DNA of 64,000 nt from Streptomyces sp. NBC_01233. GTDB lineage: Bacteria; Actinomycetota; Actinomycetes; Streptomycetales; Streptomycetaceae. The notes beneath the pieces are model-generated. The model searched no databases, was not told where the DNA came from, and saw only the letters and a list, made by a program, of their open reading frames with translations. The stretch lies in NCBI RefSeq assembly GCF_035989305.1, contig NZ_CP108514.1, positions 806,001 to 870,000 on the forward strand, written 5' to 3'. Position numbers and translations under genes: made by a program. Positions 16,330 through 24,802 of the stretch are shown one piece after another; the stretch's first letter is position 1; every line of letters begins with the position of its first letter.

Positions 16330-16898
16330 GCCGTGTCCTTCCCGCAGCTTTCTCACACCGGACCAGTCCAGAACTATCAAATCCGGCGCCATTCGGCCCC
16401 AGTACCCACAAGTACGGATGGGTATTGGTTGCCGTGGCCGAGCGGGAAGAGCGGTGGAACGGCCACCGGGAGGCGTCCTGGGGAGGCGGCCGCACCGGCG
16501 AGAACCCGGGCTGCGGCCCGGAGTTCGGGGCCGGTCCACGAGCAAGTGGCCGGGCTCGCCGTCACGTCGGGAAGACGGACCATGCCGTAAGGGTTGCGCA
16601 GGGCCTCGGCGATGACGCCGGGCCGCGGGAGGTTGCTCGCGAGGAAACACCGCCTTTGGCTAGGGTGAGCGCCCTCGGTCGATCCCTCCTTCGGATCTCA
16701 AGATCAAACACGGATCCGATGCATCGATCGAAGGACGTTCCGCCACCCGGGACATGAATACGCAGTGCAGAGCGACGTTGGTTGTCGGCAACACCGCCCG
16801 GCGTCGGCTCGGTACAAACCGCCCTGCCCTCGTCCTGTCACCCAGGACTGGAGGGCGGCGGTCTTCTCATTCACCTACCTCCCCAAGGCAAGGCAGAG
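16330..16898 (+). other. 569-bp intergenic region with long leader of the nucleobase permease gene
   Basis: No protein gene is convincing here. TAGGGT at 16661-16666 is a good -10 box, which would give the downstream permease mRNA a leader of about 225 bases. Within it, TCCTTCG (16687-16693) can pair with CGAAGGA (16729-16735), or TCGGATC (16691-16697) can pair with GATCCGA (16713-16719); the two options share bases and exclude one another. A second compound hairpin occupies 16819-16858 close to the start codon. This looks like a regulatory leader, but it fits no riboswitch class that I recognise. Confidence 0.4.
16819..16858 (+). promoter_or_regulatory. two-tier hairpin in permease leader
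   Basis: Outer stem CCGCCCT (16819-16825) with AGGGCGG (16852-16858), inner stem GTCCTG (16832-16837) with CAGGAC (16843-16848) and a five-base loop. It ends 40 bases before the start codon of the NCS2 permease, so it could act as an attenuator or protect the mRNA 5' end. Confidence 0.45.
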
Positions 16899-18329
16899 AT
16901 GGCACGAATGCCCCGCCGGTCCTCCCGTCGACCGCACCCGCACACGCACCCGGTCGACGAACTGCTCCCGATCCCCCGACTCGCCCTGTACGGCTTCCAG
17001 CACGTCCTCGCGTTCTACGCGGCGGCGGTCATCGTTCCGGTCCTGCTCGGGAACGCGCTGAGCCTCTCCCGCGAGGAGCTCGTCCACCTCATCAACGCGG
17101 ACCTCCTGACCTGCGGCGTGGCCTCGATCATCCAGGCCCTCGGCGTCTGGAAGGTCGGTGCCCGGCTGCCCCTGGTCCAGGGCGTCACCTTCACCGCGGT
17201 CTCGCCGATGATCGCCATAGGCACGGGGGCGGGCGGCGGTACCGCCGGTCTCCTCGTCGTCTACGGGGCGGTGATCACGGCGGGCACGGCGACCTTCGTC
17301 TTCGCGCCGCTCTTCAGCAAGCTCGTGAAGTACTTCCCGCCGGTCGTCATCGGCACCATCCTCACGATCATCGGCATCACACTGATCCCGGTGGCCCTGC
17401 AGGACGCCGCCGGAGGTGCGCACCTCATCGGCACCCCCGCGTACGGGGATCCGAAGAACCTCGCCTACGCGCTGGGAACCCTGCTCTTCATCCTGGCCAT
17501 GGTCAGGATCGGCAAGCCGTTCCTGAGCAGCCTGGCCGTCCTGCTCGGGCTCATCGCCGGCACGGCGGTCGCCTGGCTCCTCGGCGACGCCGATTTCGCG
17601 GTGGTGGGGCAGACCGGCTGGTTCGGGGTCACCACGCCCTTCCACTACGGCATGCCGCGGTTCGAGCTGCTCCCGATCGCCGCCATGCTCGTCGTCATGC
17701 TGATCACCATGGTGGAGACCACCGGGGACGTCTACGCGATCGGCGAGATCACCCGCAAGAAGGTCGACGCCGACACGGTCGCGCGGGCGCTGCGCGCCGA
17801 CGGCGCGGCGACGGTGCTCGGCGGCGTCCTCAATTCGTTCCCGTACGTGGCGTTCGCCGAGAACATCGGGCTCGTACGTGTGCCCAAGGTCATGAGCCGG
17901 TACGTGGTCGTCGCGGCCAGCGTGTTCATGGTCGCACTGGGGCTGATGCCCAAGGCGGGCGGCCTCGTCGCCGCGATCCCGCACCCGGTGCTGGGCGGGG
18001 CGGCGATCTCCATGTTCGGCATCGTCGCCGCGGTCGGCGTGCAGATCCTGGGGAAGGCCGATCTGCGCGAGGAGCGCAACACGCTGATCCTGGCGGTCAG
18101 TCTCGGCGCCGCCCTGCTGCCGACCACGGTCGCCCCGTTCTTCGCCCGGATGCCGGACGACCTCCGGGCGGTCCTCGACAGCGGGATCACGCTGGGCGCC
18201 CTCACCGCCATCACGCTGAACCTGCTCTTCAACGTCTTCACGCGCCGCTCCACGACGGAGATCGACTGGGACGGCATCGGGGAAGAGGGCTCGACGGAGC
18301 CGCAGTTCGGGGCCCGCCCGGCCCTCTGA
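16899..18329 (+). CDS. NCS2 family nucleobase:cation symporter (xanthine/uracil/urate permease)
   Basis: A 476-residue membrane transporter of the xanthine/uracil permease family. Helix 1 has the diagnostic GFQHVLAFYAAAVIVPVL (about 32-49), followed by the LVQGVTFTAVSPM segment and the substrate-site helix 8 sequence (VVMLITMVETTGDVYAIGE) with conserved Glu residues, then helix 10 NSFPYVAFAENIGLV. About fourteen helices are present. ATG 16899 follows an AAGGCAGAG ribosome-binding site; ATG 16908 is an alternative. The branch resembles xanthine or uric-acid carriers more than uracil carriers, but substrate choice is inference. It has a long structured leader and a terminator after the gene. 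Confidence 0.9.
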   Translation: MARMPRRSSRRPHPHTHPVDELLPIPRLALYGFQHVLAFYAAAVIVPVLLGNALSLSREELVHLINADLLTCGVASIIQALGVWKVGARLPLVQGVTFTAVSPMIAIGTGAGGGTAGLLVVYGAVITAGTATFVFAPLFSKLVKYFPPVVIGTILTIIGITLIPVALQDAAGGAHLIGTPAYGDPKNLAYALGTLLFILAMVRIGKPFLSSLAVLLGLIAGTAVAWLLGDADFAVVGQTGWFGVTTPFHYGMPRFELLPIAAMLVVMLITMVETTGDVYAIGEITRKKVDADTVARALRADGAATVLGGVLNSFPYVAFAENIGLVRVPKVMSRYVVVAASVFMVALGLMPKAGGLVAAIPHPVLGGAAISMFGIVAAVGVQILGKADLREERNTLILAVSLGAALLPTTVAPFFARMPDDLRAVLDSGITLGALTAITLNLLFNVFTRRSTTEIDWDGIGEEGSTEPQFGARPAL

Positions 18330-18342
18330 CGCGGGCACCGCG

Positions 18343-18376
18343 GGGCCGGGAGGGGGCGGGGCTACCTTCCCGGCCC
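18343..18376. terminator. terminator between convergent genes
   Basis: GGGCCGGGAGGG (18343-18354) pairs with CCTTCCCGGCCC (18365-18376) with one wobble, and the loop is ten bases. It lies between the permease stop and the convergent regulator stop. Confidence 0.75.
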
Positions 18377-18385
18377 GCCGCCCCG

Positions 18386-19108
18386 TCAGCGCCCGCCCAG
18401 CGGGAACGGCGACGCCTCGCCCTCCTCCCCGATCAACTCCCAGAAGTGGTCGACGAGTCGGCGCAGGTATGCGGCGCGCTCCGCCGCGATCTCCTTGAGC
18501 CGGGCGTCGTCGTTGCGCGCGACCAGGTGTCCCATGTACCGCTCCGAGAACCGCGAGAACTCCTGGTGCATCGTGCGCAGTGCGTCCCCCACGCTGGTCG
18601 CGTCCACCACAACGATCTCCGCCACCGGTTCCACGTACGTCTTCCACCGCCCGGCGACGGCCGACCTCAGGAGCTCCGCCAGCTCGTCCACCCGTCCCAT
18701 GATCCCGATGAGCTTGCGCAAGGACAGGCCCAGGGCCTCCACGAGCGCCCTGGTCTGCCAGGCGTCGCCGCGCCAGTGCTGTGCGGCCTCGGCCTCGCGG
18801 TATTCGGTCGGGTCCATGCCTATGCGGTACGCCAGCCGCTCCACGGTGAGCCGGCGGGCCAGCCGGTGCTCGGCGAGGGTGCGCGGTTCGATGCCCATCA
18901 GCGCCGTCGCTTCGCACCACAGGACGTCGGCCAGGGCGAAGAGCTGCCGGTCGGTGGGGACCTCGGAGCCCTGCTCCCAGGCCAGGACCAGCCGGGGGTG
19001 GACGGGCGTGCCGCAGGTCGCCATGAAGTGGGCCACCTGGGTCGGGGACAGGCCCATGCGGGCTCGTGCGGACCTGGCCTCGGTCGGGGAGAACGGAGTG
19101 CTGTGCAC
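18386..19108 (-). CDS. helix-turn-helix (XRE-like) transcriptional regulator
   Basis: A 240-residue protein from GTG 19108, which has GAGG eight bases upstream; in-frame ATGs at 19129 and 19180 are alternatives without a good site. The first part (about 5-65) looks like an XRE helix-turn-helix: ARARMGLSPTQVAHFMATC, then WEQGSEVPTDRQLFALADVLWC. A second helical repeat follows (RLTVERLAYRIGMDPTEYREAE). The C-terminal half is a helical domain ending in FWELIGEEG; I recognise no ligand site. It is monocistronic. An 11-bp tandem repeat (GATGTTCAGC twice) lies about 90 bp upstream of the start and could be its own operator. Confidence 0.75.
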   Translation of the reverse strand: MHSTPFSPTEARSARARMGLSPTQVAHFMATCGTPVHPRLVLAWEQGSEVPTDRQLFALADVLWCEATALMGIEPRTLAEHRLARRLTVERLAYRIGMDPTEYREAEAAQHWRGDAWQTRALVEALGLSLRKLIGIMGRVDELAELLRSAVAGRWKTYVEPVAEIVVVDATSVGDALRTMHQEFSRFSERYMGHLVARNDDARLKEIAAERAAYLRRLVDHFWELIGEEGEASPFPLGGR

Positions 19109-19197
19109 GGACGCGACACCTCGCAGCATCCTCGGACGCGAGGCGTGCGAGGGGAGGACGGAACGATGGATGAACACCAAGCGCGGGCACAGTAACA

Positions 19198-19219
19198 GAT
19201 GTTCAGCTGATGTTCAGCG
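19198..19219. repeat. tandem GATGTTCAGC repeat upstream of the HTH regulator
   Basis: Two direct copies of GATGTTCAGC with 11-bp periodicity (one helical turn), between the divergent upstream ends of the regulator and the end of the hydrolase gene. The spacing puts both copies on one DNA face, as expected for cooperative binding. Confidence 0.45.
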
Positions 19220-19256
19220 GGGTGTAACCGTCCATCTCCCTGTGATTCAAAGGCTA

Positions 19257-20063
19257 TCAAGCCCCTCCAGGCTCGAAGTTCGCGAGCATCTGCTCCAGCG
19301 CGGCCTGGTCCGGCCCCGAGAACGGATCGAGGCCGGGCAGCGCGGCGAGGGTGTCGATGAACTGTGTGGTCTGGCCCACCGCCGGCGGCAGGTGCGTGCA
19401 CAGGATGGTCTGCGGGTCCATCGCCCGCAGCGGCTCCACGGTGGACAGGAACCGGTCCGGATCCACCACTTGGACCCAGGGGCTGTCCACGCTCGCCCAG
19501 AGCCGCTGGGACGCCCTCAGGTCCTCGGCAGGCAGCGCCCCGACGTCGGTGCTCAACGCGACGTCCGCAGAGGGCATCGGACCGCCGAAGCAGTCGGAAC
19601 TGAAGCAGGTCCGCGAACGGTCCTCGTAGAAGCCGACGGTGGCCGGGTTGTCGAACAGCGGCGGCCGGAACGCGTGCAGCGTCCGGTCGCCCACGTCCAG
19701 GGTCTGGCCCGGATTGAGGAAGTACAGCCGGTCCAGGGGCAGCGGCCGCTCGGTGGACATAATCCCGGCGGCCAGGAACGTGGTGACCACCCGCGCCCGG
19801 GGAGCGGCTTCGAGCAGTGCGAAGAGGCCGCCCGTGTGGTCCCGGTCGGGGTGGGTCAGCCAGATCCACAGCACGTCTTCGGGGTCGAGCACCGAACCGA
19901 GGGTGTCGACGAAGTCCCGGTCGGGCAGTCCGAGGCCGGTGTCGACGACCACCGGCTGCTCGGAGTGCAGGACGAAGGCGTTGACGGGGAGGAAGCCGAT
20001 GCCCGGAACCTCCAGGCAATCCGCGAGAACGGTGATGTCGGGTCCCGGCTTGTGCGTGCTCAT
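19257..20063 (-). CDS. metallo-beta-lactamase-fold hydrolase
   Basis: A 268-residue cytoplasmic protein. The metal-binding motif H-x-D-x-D-H is present at H71-P-D73-R-D75-H76 (LTHPDRDHTGG), with the usual preceding VVVDTG strand (38-43), a later FSSDCFGG segment where a ligand Asp is expected, and a C-terminal His in CTHLPP. The pattern resembles the ODP/flavodiiron-type branch, but there is no flavodoxin domain, so it is a stand-alone member. The reaction is unknown. ATG 20063 was chosen; an upstream in-frame ATG adds 14 residues. It is not obviously part of an operon. Confidence 0.82.
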   Translation of the reverse strand: MSTHKPGPDITVLADCLEVPGIGFLPVNAFVLHSEQPVVVDTGLGLPDRDFVDTLGSVLDPEDVLWIWLTHPDRDHTGGLFALLEAAPRARVVTTFLAAGIMSTERPLPLDRLYFLNPGQTLDVGDRTLHAFRPPLFDNPATVGFYEDRSRTCFSSDCFGGPMPSADVALSTDVGALPAEDLRASQRLWASVDSPWVQVVDPDRFLSTVEPLRAMDPQTILCTHLPPAVGQTTQFIDTLAALPGLDPFSGPDQAALEQMLANFEPGGA

Positions 20064-20200
20064 GGTCGTCTCCACCCCCCTGCGCGGTTCGGGCTCTCCC
20101 TCCATCGTGGCGCCGCCGGGTTGCGACCGCGCGCGGGAGCCGGTCCGCACAGAAGGTGGTGTCCGCGCGGGAGGTGGTCTCCGCCCCCGGGGCTCCGTCC

Positions 20201-21721
20201 TCAGTTCGCGCAGTCCGTGTCCCGGGCCGGACGCCTGCCGGTGGTCAGGAACTCCGTGACGGCCCGGTTGCCGCACGCGTTGCCGTTGCCGAGGTAGAGC
20301 CCGTGGCCGCCCTGCTCGACGGTGACCATGCGGGCCCGGTCGCCCAGCGCCTCACGCATCTTCAGCCCTCCGAAGAGCGGGGTCGCCGGATCCCGGCGGC
20401 TCTGGAGCAGGAGGATGTTCGACGGCCCGTCGTCGGTGATCCGCGTCGGCTTCTGCGCCGGGGCGTCCTTCCAGAAGGAGCAGGGCAGCACGTTCACCGG
20501 CATGCCGGCCGTGAGCGGGTGGCGCGCGCGGTCCGCGTCGACCGCGCGCTGGTACGAGGCCATCGGCACGTCCGGCCACTCCACGTCGTTGCAGATGACG
20601 GCGACCATGAGCGCCGCGTCCGGGTCCGGGATGGGCTGGGCGAGCTCGCGCGGGAGGGCGGGCTTCTTCGCCGGGTCCCCGGCCTCCTTGACGAGCCGGG
20701 CGAAGGGGGCGAAGGCGGAGTCGCTGTAGAGGGCGTTCTGGAGGGCCTGGCGCAGGCCGTTGCCGGTCAGGGGCACGCCCGGGGTGGTCGATTCCCTCGG
20801 CGCGCGGTCCAGCGCGGCCGCGAGCGACAGGACGAGCGGCTCGACCTCCTCGGGCCGCCCTGCCAGTCGCAGACCGTCCTCGTCCCGGTCGGGGTGGACC
20901 GCCCAGGCCGCGAAGTCGGGGAAGCGGTCCGCGGCGCCCTGCGACATGTTCGCCAGCCAGCCGCGGGCGACCCGCTCCGGGTCGGGGTCGCCGCTGCTGT
21001 CGAGGACCCAGCGGTCGGTGCGCTGCGGGTACTTCTGCGCGTACACGGCCCCCACGTAGGTCCCGTACGAGGTGCCCCAGGCGGAGAGCTTGCGCTCGCC
21101 GAGAGCCTCGCGGAAACGGTCCATGTCGCGGACCTGGTTGGCGGTGGTGAAGCTGCGCAGCTCGGGACCGCCGCCCAGGGCGCAGGCCTCGGCGATGCGC
21201 CGGGAGCGCGCGATGTTCTCGGTGATCTCCCCGTTCGGGCCCGGCCAGGACCGCAGGCTGGTGAGGTACCGGTCCTCGGGGGCGAGACCGCAGGTCGCGG
21301 TGGTGCTGGCGCCCACACCGCGCGGATCGAAGGCGACGAGGTCGTACGCGCCGCCGAGTTCCCGCCGGAGGGCGTCGCCCTTCAGCTTCAGGCGCTGTAC
21401 GCCGGAGCCGCCCGGACCGCCGGGGAGCACGACGAGCGTGCCGCGCCGGGCCTCGGGGCGGTCGCTGCGGATGCGGGAGACGGCGACGGTGAGCTGCCGG
21501 CCGTCGGGGTCGTCGTAGTCGAGCGGGACGGGCAGCTCGGCGCACTCCTGGCCGGTGGGCACGTCCGGATCGGCGCAGGTGTGCCAACTGAGCTGCGGGG
21601 CGGGCGCCGTGGGCCGGACGTCCGCCGGTGCGGCGGTCGCGGCGGTCACGGTGCTGAGACCGGCGGCCACGGAGGCCGCGGCGAGGGTGAGGTACAGGGC
21701 CTTCTTCGGGTAAGTCGTCAT
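20201..21721 (-). CDS. secreted alpha/beta hydrolase, tripeptidyl aminopeptidase-like
   Basis: A 506-residue exported enzyme. A Lys-containing N-terminus and a hydrophobic run end near TAATAAPA (about residue 32), a signal peptide. The fold-1 core has VVLPGGPGGSG (oxyanion loop), the nucleophile in GTSYGT (about residue 215), the Asp in RRDPATPLFGG and the His in GGHGLYLGNGN close to the C-terminus. A TAP-like C-terminal domain is present (ACGNRAVTEFLTTG). This matches Streptomyces tripeptidyl aminopeptidases and proline iminopeptidase relatives, which release short peptides outside the cell. It starts at ATG 21721 and is about 100 bp from the upstream aldo/keto reductase gene. Confidence 0.9.
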   Translation of the reverse strand: MTTYPKKALYLTLAAASVAAGLSTVTAATAAPADVRPTAPAPQLSWHTCADPDVPTGQECAELPVPLDYDDPDGRQLTVAVSRIRSDRPEARRGTLVVLPGGPGGSGVQRLKLKGDALRRELGGAYDLVAFDPRGVGASTTATCGLAPEDRYLTSLRSWPGPNGEITENIARSRRIAEACALGGGPELRSFTTANQVRDMDRFREALGERKLSAWGTSYGTYVGAVYAQKYPQRTDRWVLDSSGDPDPERVARGWLANMSQGAADRFPDFAAWAVHPDRDEDGLRLAGRPEEVEPLVLSLAAALDRAPRESTTPGVPLTGNGLRQALQNALYSDSAFAPFARLVKEAGDPAKKPALPRELAQPIPDPDAALMVAVICNDVEWPDVPMASYQRAVDADRARHPLTAGMPVNVLPCSFWKDAPAQKPTRITDDGPSNILLLQSRRDPATPLFGGLKMREALGDRARMVTVEQGGHGLYLGNGNACGNRAVTEFLTTGRRPARDTDCAN

Positions 21722-21818
21722 GGCGCAAGCCTTGTTGATCTCGCCCCGGCGCCCCATCCAGCAGGCCGGTCGGCTCCCGGTGGGGCTAACCCCCGTGCCG
21801 CCCGGTCGGGTTGCCGGA

Positions 21819-22760
21819 TCAGGGCAGCGGGACTCCGCGGGCGGTGATCCAGAGCTCGTACCACTCCTCGTGCGTGAGGTCGGGCTCCCGTACGGCCGCG
21901 TCGCGGCAGGCGCGGATCCGGTCGGGACGGGCGGTGCCGATGACGGGTGCGATCCCGGCGGGGTGCCGGATCAGCCACCACAGCAGGACCGCCTCGGGCG
22001 TCGTGCCCTTGCGCCGGGCAAGCTCGGCCAGCAGGTCCGCGGTGGCCCGCTCGGCCGTCGTCTGCTGGCGGCCGGTGAAGCGGCCCTGCGCCAGCGCACC
22101 CCACGCCTGGAGGCGGATGCCGTGGTCGCGGCAGTGTTCCAGCGTGCCGAACGGGAAGCCGTTGGCCGCGGACTCGGGCGTGTTGAGCAGCACTCCGGCC
22201 TCGACCCAGTCCCGGCTGTGCAGGCTCATCTCCAGCTGGTTGGCCACCAGCGGGACGTCGAGACGCGCCTGGAGGTGGGCGATCTGCGCGGCGCCCATGT
22301 TGGACACGCCGAAGCGCCGTACGAGACCCTGCCGGTGCAGGGACGTCAGCGCCGACGCGGTGGAGTCCACGTCCGCCAGAGGATCGGGCCGGTGCAGCAG
22401 GAGGACGTCGATCACGTCGGTGCGCAGCCGGGTCAGGCTCTCCTCCACCCGCCGCGTGATGCTCTCCCCGCGGAGGTCGTAGATCCCCGGGCGGTCCGCC
22501 CCGCCGAGCCGGATCCCGCACTTGGTCTGGAGCGTGATGCGGTCACGCAGCCCCGACGTGCGGGCGAGCACCTCGCCGAAGACGGCCTCGGCCTTCCCGT
22601 GCCGGTAGATGTCGGCGTGATCGAAGGTGGTGATCCCGCTCTCCAGGGCTGCGCGGACGGCCGCCTCGGCGGCATCGATGTCGCCGGGCCCGTACGCACC
22701 GGGCTCCCAGCTCCCGCCGAGTCCCATGCACCCGTACAGCACCCGCTCTTCACCGCTCAT
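21819..22760 (-). CDS. aldo/keto reductase (YdhF-like)
   Basis: A 313-residue NADPH-dependent oxidoreductase with a TIM-barrel fold. The catalytic Tyr lies in DHADIYRHGKAE (about residues 48-59), the Lys in QTKCG, and the His in LLLHRPDPL. The C-terminal cofactor site is VIGTARPDRI. ATG 22760 has GAGG upstream; an ATG 24 bases earlier is possible. Substrate unknown. It may be cotranscribed with the downstream secreted hydrolase, but the 97-bp gap makes this uncertain. Confidence 0.88.
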   Translation of the reverse strand: MSGEERVLYGCMGLGGSWEPGAYGPGDIDAAEAAVRAALESGITTFDHADIYRHGKAEAVFGEVLARTSGLRDRITLQTKCGIRLGGADRPGIYDLRGESITRRVEESLTRLRTDVIDVLLLHRPDPLADVDSTASALTSLHRQGLVRRFGVSNMGAAQIAHLQARLDVPLVANQLEMSLHSRDWVEAGVLLNTPESAANGFPFGTLEHCRDHGIRLQAWGALAQGRFTGRQQTTAERATADLLAELARRKGTTPEAVLLWWLIRHPAGIAPVIGTARPDRIRACRDAAVREPDLTHEEWYELWITARGVPLP

Positions 22761-22833
22761 GCCCACAGCCTCGTTCGTCACCACGCCACCCTAGGGGGTG
22801 CCCGACGTGGGCTTCACGTCGCCCGACCGGCCG

Positions 22834-22839
22834 TACACT
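22834..22839 (+). promoter_or_regulatory. -10 box for a possible leaderless transcript
   Basis: TACACT ends six bases before an ATG at 22846. This spacing is what leaderless mRNAs of Streptomyces show. The -35 region is weak (TTCACG with a 15-bp spacer). Confidence 0.4.
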
Positions 22840-22845
22840 CGGGCC

Positions 22846-22983
22846 ATGGGTCGCATGGGTTCGACGAGGCAGTGCCTGCAGCAGGCCGCCTCCGGACTGC
22901 GCCCGGCCGCCGTCGACCCCGCTCCCGCGGCTGACGTCGAGGCGCCCGAGACCCGTCGGGTCGCCTTGCACGGCCACGGCTAG
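22846..22983 (+). CDS. possible leaderless small ORF upstream of the MurE-like gene
   Basis: A 45-codon ORF beginning MGRMGSTRQCLQQ. Third codon positions are mostly G or C, as in real genes here, and a -10 box places the transcript start at or near the ATG. It ends about 200 bp before the MurE-like gene and could be a leader peptide or a small protein; the intervening 200 bp hold no other gene that I can support. I recognise no family. It may equally be chance. Confidence 0.3.
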   Translation: MGRMGSTRQCLQQAASGLRPAAVDPAPAADVEAPETRRVALHGHG

Positions 22984-23180
22984 CGCTTCCTCCTCCCGGC
23001 GCCGCTGCTCCGCGCAGTGGTCGGGGCTCTCCTGCCGGGCCGAGCCACCTCGTCGTCCTGCTCTCGCCGGACGACTGCCCGCCCCGCTCCACGGCACCAC
23101 CGCAGCTTCCCGGCACGCCGCCGGCGCTGCCGCCTGGCTACGGCCGCACGCCCGGGCCGAGCCCCCTCGAAGGGATCATT

Positions 23181-24692
23181 GTGAAGCTGAGCGAGTTGCT
23201 GGCCGGGCAGGAGCACCACGTACTCCGGGGTGACCCGGAGACGACGTCGATCACCGCGGGAACGACGTTCGACGCGGATCGGGTGACGCCCGGCTCGCTG
23301 TTCATCGCCGTGCCCGGGCACCGGGAGGGCGGACCGGACTCCGTGTCGCCCGCACTCGCCCGCGGAGCGGCCGCGGTGCTCGTCGACGGCAGGGAACCGG
23401 CTCTTCCGGCGTCGGTGTGGCCGCCGGGCGCCTGCGCCGTGCGGGTGCCCGACACCCGGACGGCGGCCGCGGTCGTGACCTCGCGGTACTTCGGCGAGCC
23501 CGGGCGGCAGATGGACATGGTGGCGATCACCGGAACCAACGGCAAGACGTCCGTGTCGTACATGGTCGAGTCCGCCCTGCGGATCTCCGAGGGCGCGAGG
23601 GTGGGGGTCATCGGGACCGCCGGCAGCCGCATCGGCGACGAGCTGATCCCGATGCCGCGTTCGGTCCTGACCACTCCGGAGTCACCGGACCTGCAGTACC
23701 TGCTGGGGTGCATGCGCGACCGCGGCGCCGGCAGCGTGGTGCTGGAGGCCACCTCGATGGCCCTGCTGACGCACCGGGTCGACCGCACCTTCATCGATGT
23801 CGGCGTCTTCACCAATCTGACGCAGGACCATCTGGACGACCACGGCACGATGGCGAACTACCGGGACGCCAAACTCCGGCTGTTCCAGGGCCTGTGCCGG
23901 CACGCCGTGGTCAATGCCGACGACCCCGTGGGCGCCGGGATCCGGTCGATGATGCACGGGGCGGTGACCACGTACGCGATCGACGCCCCGGCGGACTACC
24001 GGGCCACCGGCCTCGCCGTGAGTGCGTCCGGCACGCGGTTCACCCTCCGCCACGGCGGGCGCGCGTATCCGGCGTCGATCCCCGTTCCGGGGAAGTTCTC
24101 GGTGGCCAACGCGCTGGCCACCGTGGCCGCCTGTCACGTCCTCGGCCACGACCTGGGCGCCCTGGTCGACGCACTCGACCGGATGCCTCCCGTACCGGGC
24201 CGGTTCGAACGCTTCCGGACCCCGCTCGGCACCTCGGTGATCGTGGACTACGCCCACTCGCCGGATTCCCTGGACAAGGTCCTGACCACCATCCGCGGCT
24301 TCGCCCGCGGCCGGGTCGTCACCGTCTTCGGCTGCGGCGGGGACCGCGACACCACCAAGCGGGCCGACATGGGGAGGATCGCCGGAACCCACTCCGACCT
24401 GTGTGTCCTCACCTCGGACAACCCCCGCAACGAAGACCCCGAGGCCATCCTGGACCAGGTCGCCCCGGGCCTCGTGGAGACCGGCACCCCGTTCGAGCGC
24501 TTCGCCGACCGCCGCCGGGCGATCGAATTCGCCCTGTCGGCCGCGGGTCCCGAGGACATCGTCCTGATCGCCGGAAAGGGCAGCGAGCCCTACCAGATCG
24601 TGGGAGAGGCGCTGCTCCCCTTCAGCGACATGTCCACGGTGCGCGAACTCTCCGCGGCCCAGGTCCCCTCCCGGCCCGGGCTCCGCGCGTAG
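23181..24692 (+). CDS. Mur ligase, MurE-like (UDP-MurNAc-tripeptide synthetase family)
   Basis: A 503-residue ATP-dependent ligase with the three Mur domains. The N-terminal uridine-binding part is followed by the ATP loop GTNGKTS (G118-S124), the Mg/carbamate region NLTQDHLDDHGTMANYRDAK with K231 as candidate carbamylated lysine, and the C-terminal DNPR motif (D413-R416), which in MurE selects diaminopimelate over lysine. GTG 23181 has GAAGGG upstream. In this genus the housekeeping murE sits in the division/cell-wall cluster next to murF and ftsI; none of those genes is here, so this is probably a paralogue. A role in a modified peptidoglycan or a peptide metabolite is possible but unproven. 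Confidence 0.87.
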   Translation: MKLSELLAGQEHHVLRGDPETTSITAGTTFDADRVTPGSLFIAVPGHREGGPDSVSPALARGAAAVLVDGREPALPASVWPPGACAVRVPDTRTAAAVVTSRYFGEPGRQMDMVAITGTNGKTSVSYMVESALRISEGARVGVIGTAGSRIGDELIPMPRSVLTTPESPDLQYLLGCMRDRGAGSVVLEATSMALLTHRVDRTFIDVGVFTNLTQDHLDDHGTMANYRDAKLRLFQGLCRHAVVNADDPVGAGIRSMMHGAVTTYAIDAPADYRATGLAVSASGTRFTLRHGGRAYPASIPVPGKFSVANALATVAACHVLGHDLGALVDALDRMPPVPGRFERFRTPLGTSVIVDYAHSPDSLDKVLTTIRGFARGRVVTVFGCGGDRDTTKRADMGRIAGTHSDLCVLTSDNPRNEDPEAILDQVAPGLVETGTPFERFADRRRAIEFALSAAGPEDIVLIAGKGSEPYQIVGEALLPFSDMSTVRELSAAQVPSRPGLRA

Positions 24693-24802
24693 GCCGTCGA
24701 GGAGCGGCGGCCCACCTCCGCGGCAGCCCCGGAGCGCGTTCCGCAGCCGTTCACACCCGGGCCGATGCACGGTCTGACCGGCGGATACCCAATGATGTCC
24801 GC

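Noticed and set aside
16430..16560. Possible tRNA upstream of the nucleobase permease
   Set aside because: Some GC-rich complementarity is present, but no T arm consensus or cloverleaf can be formed.
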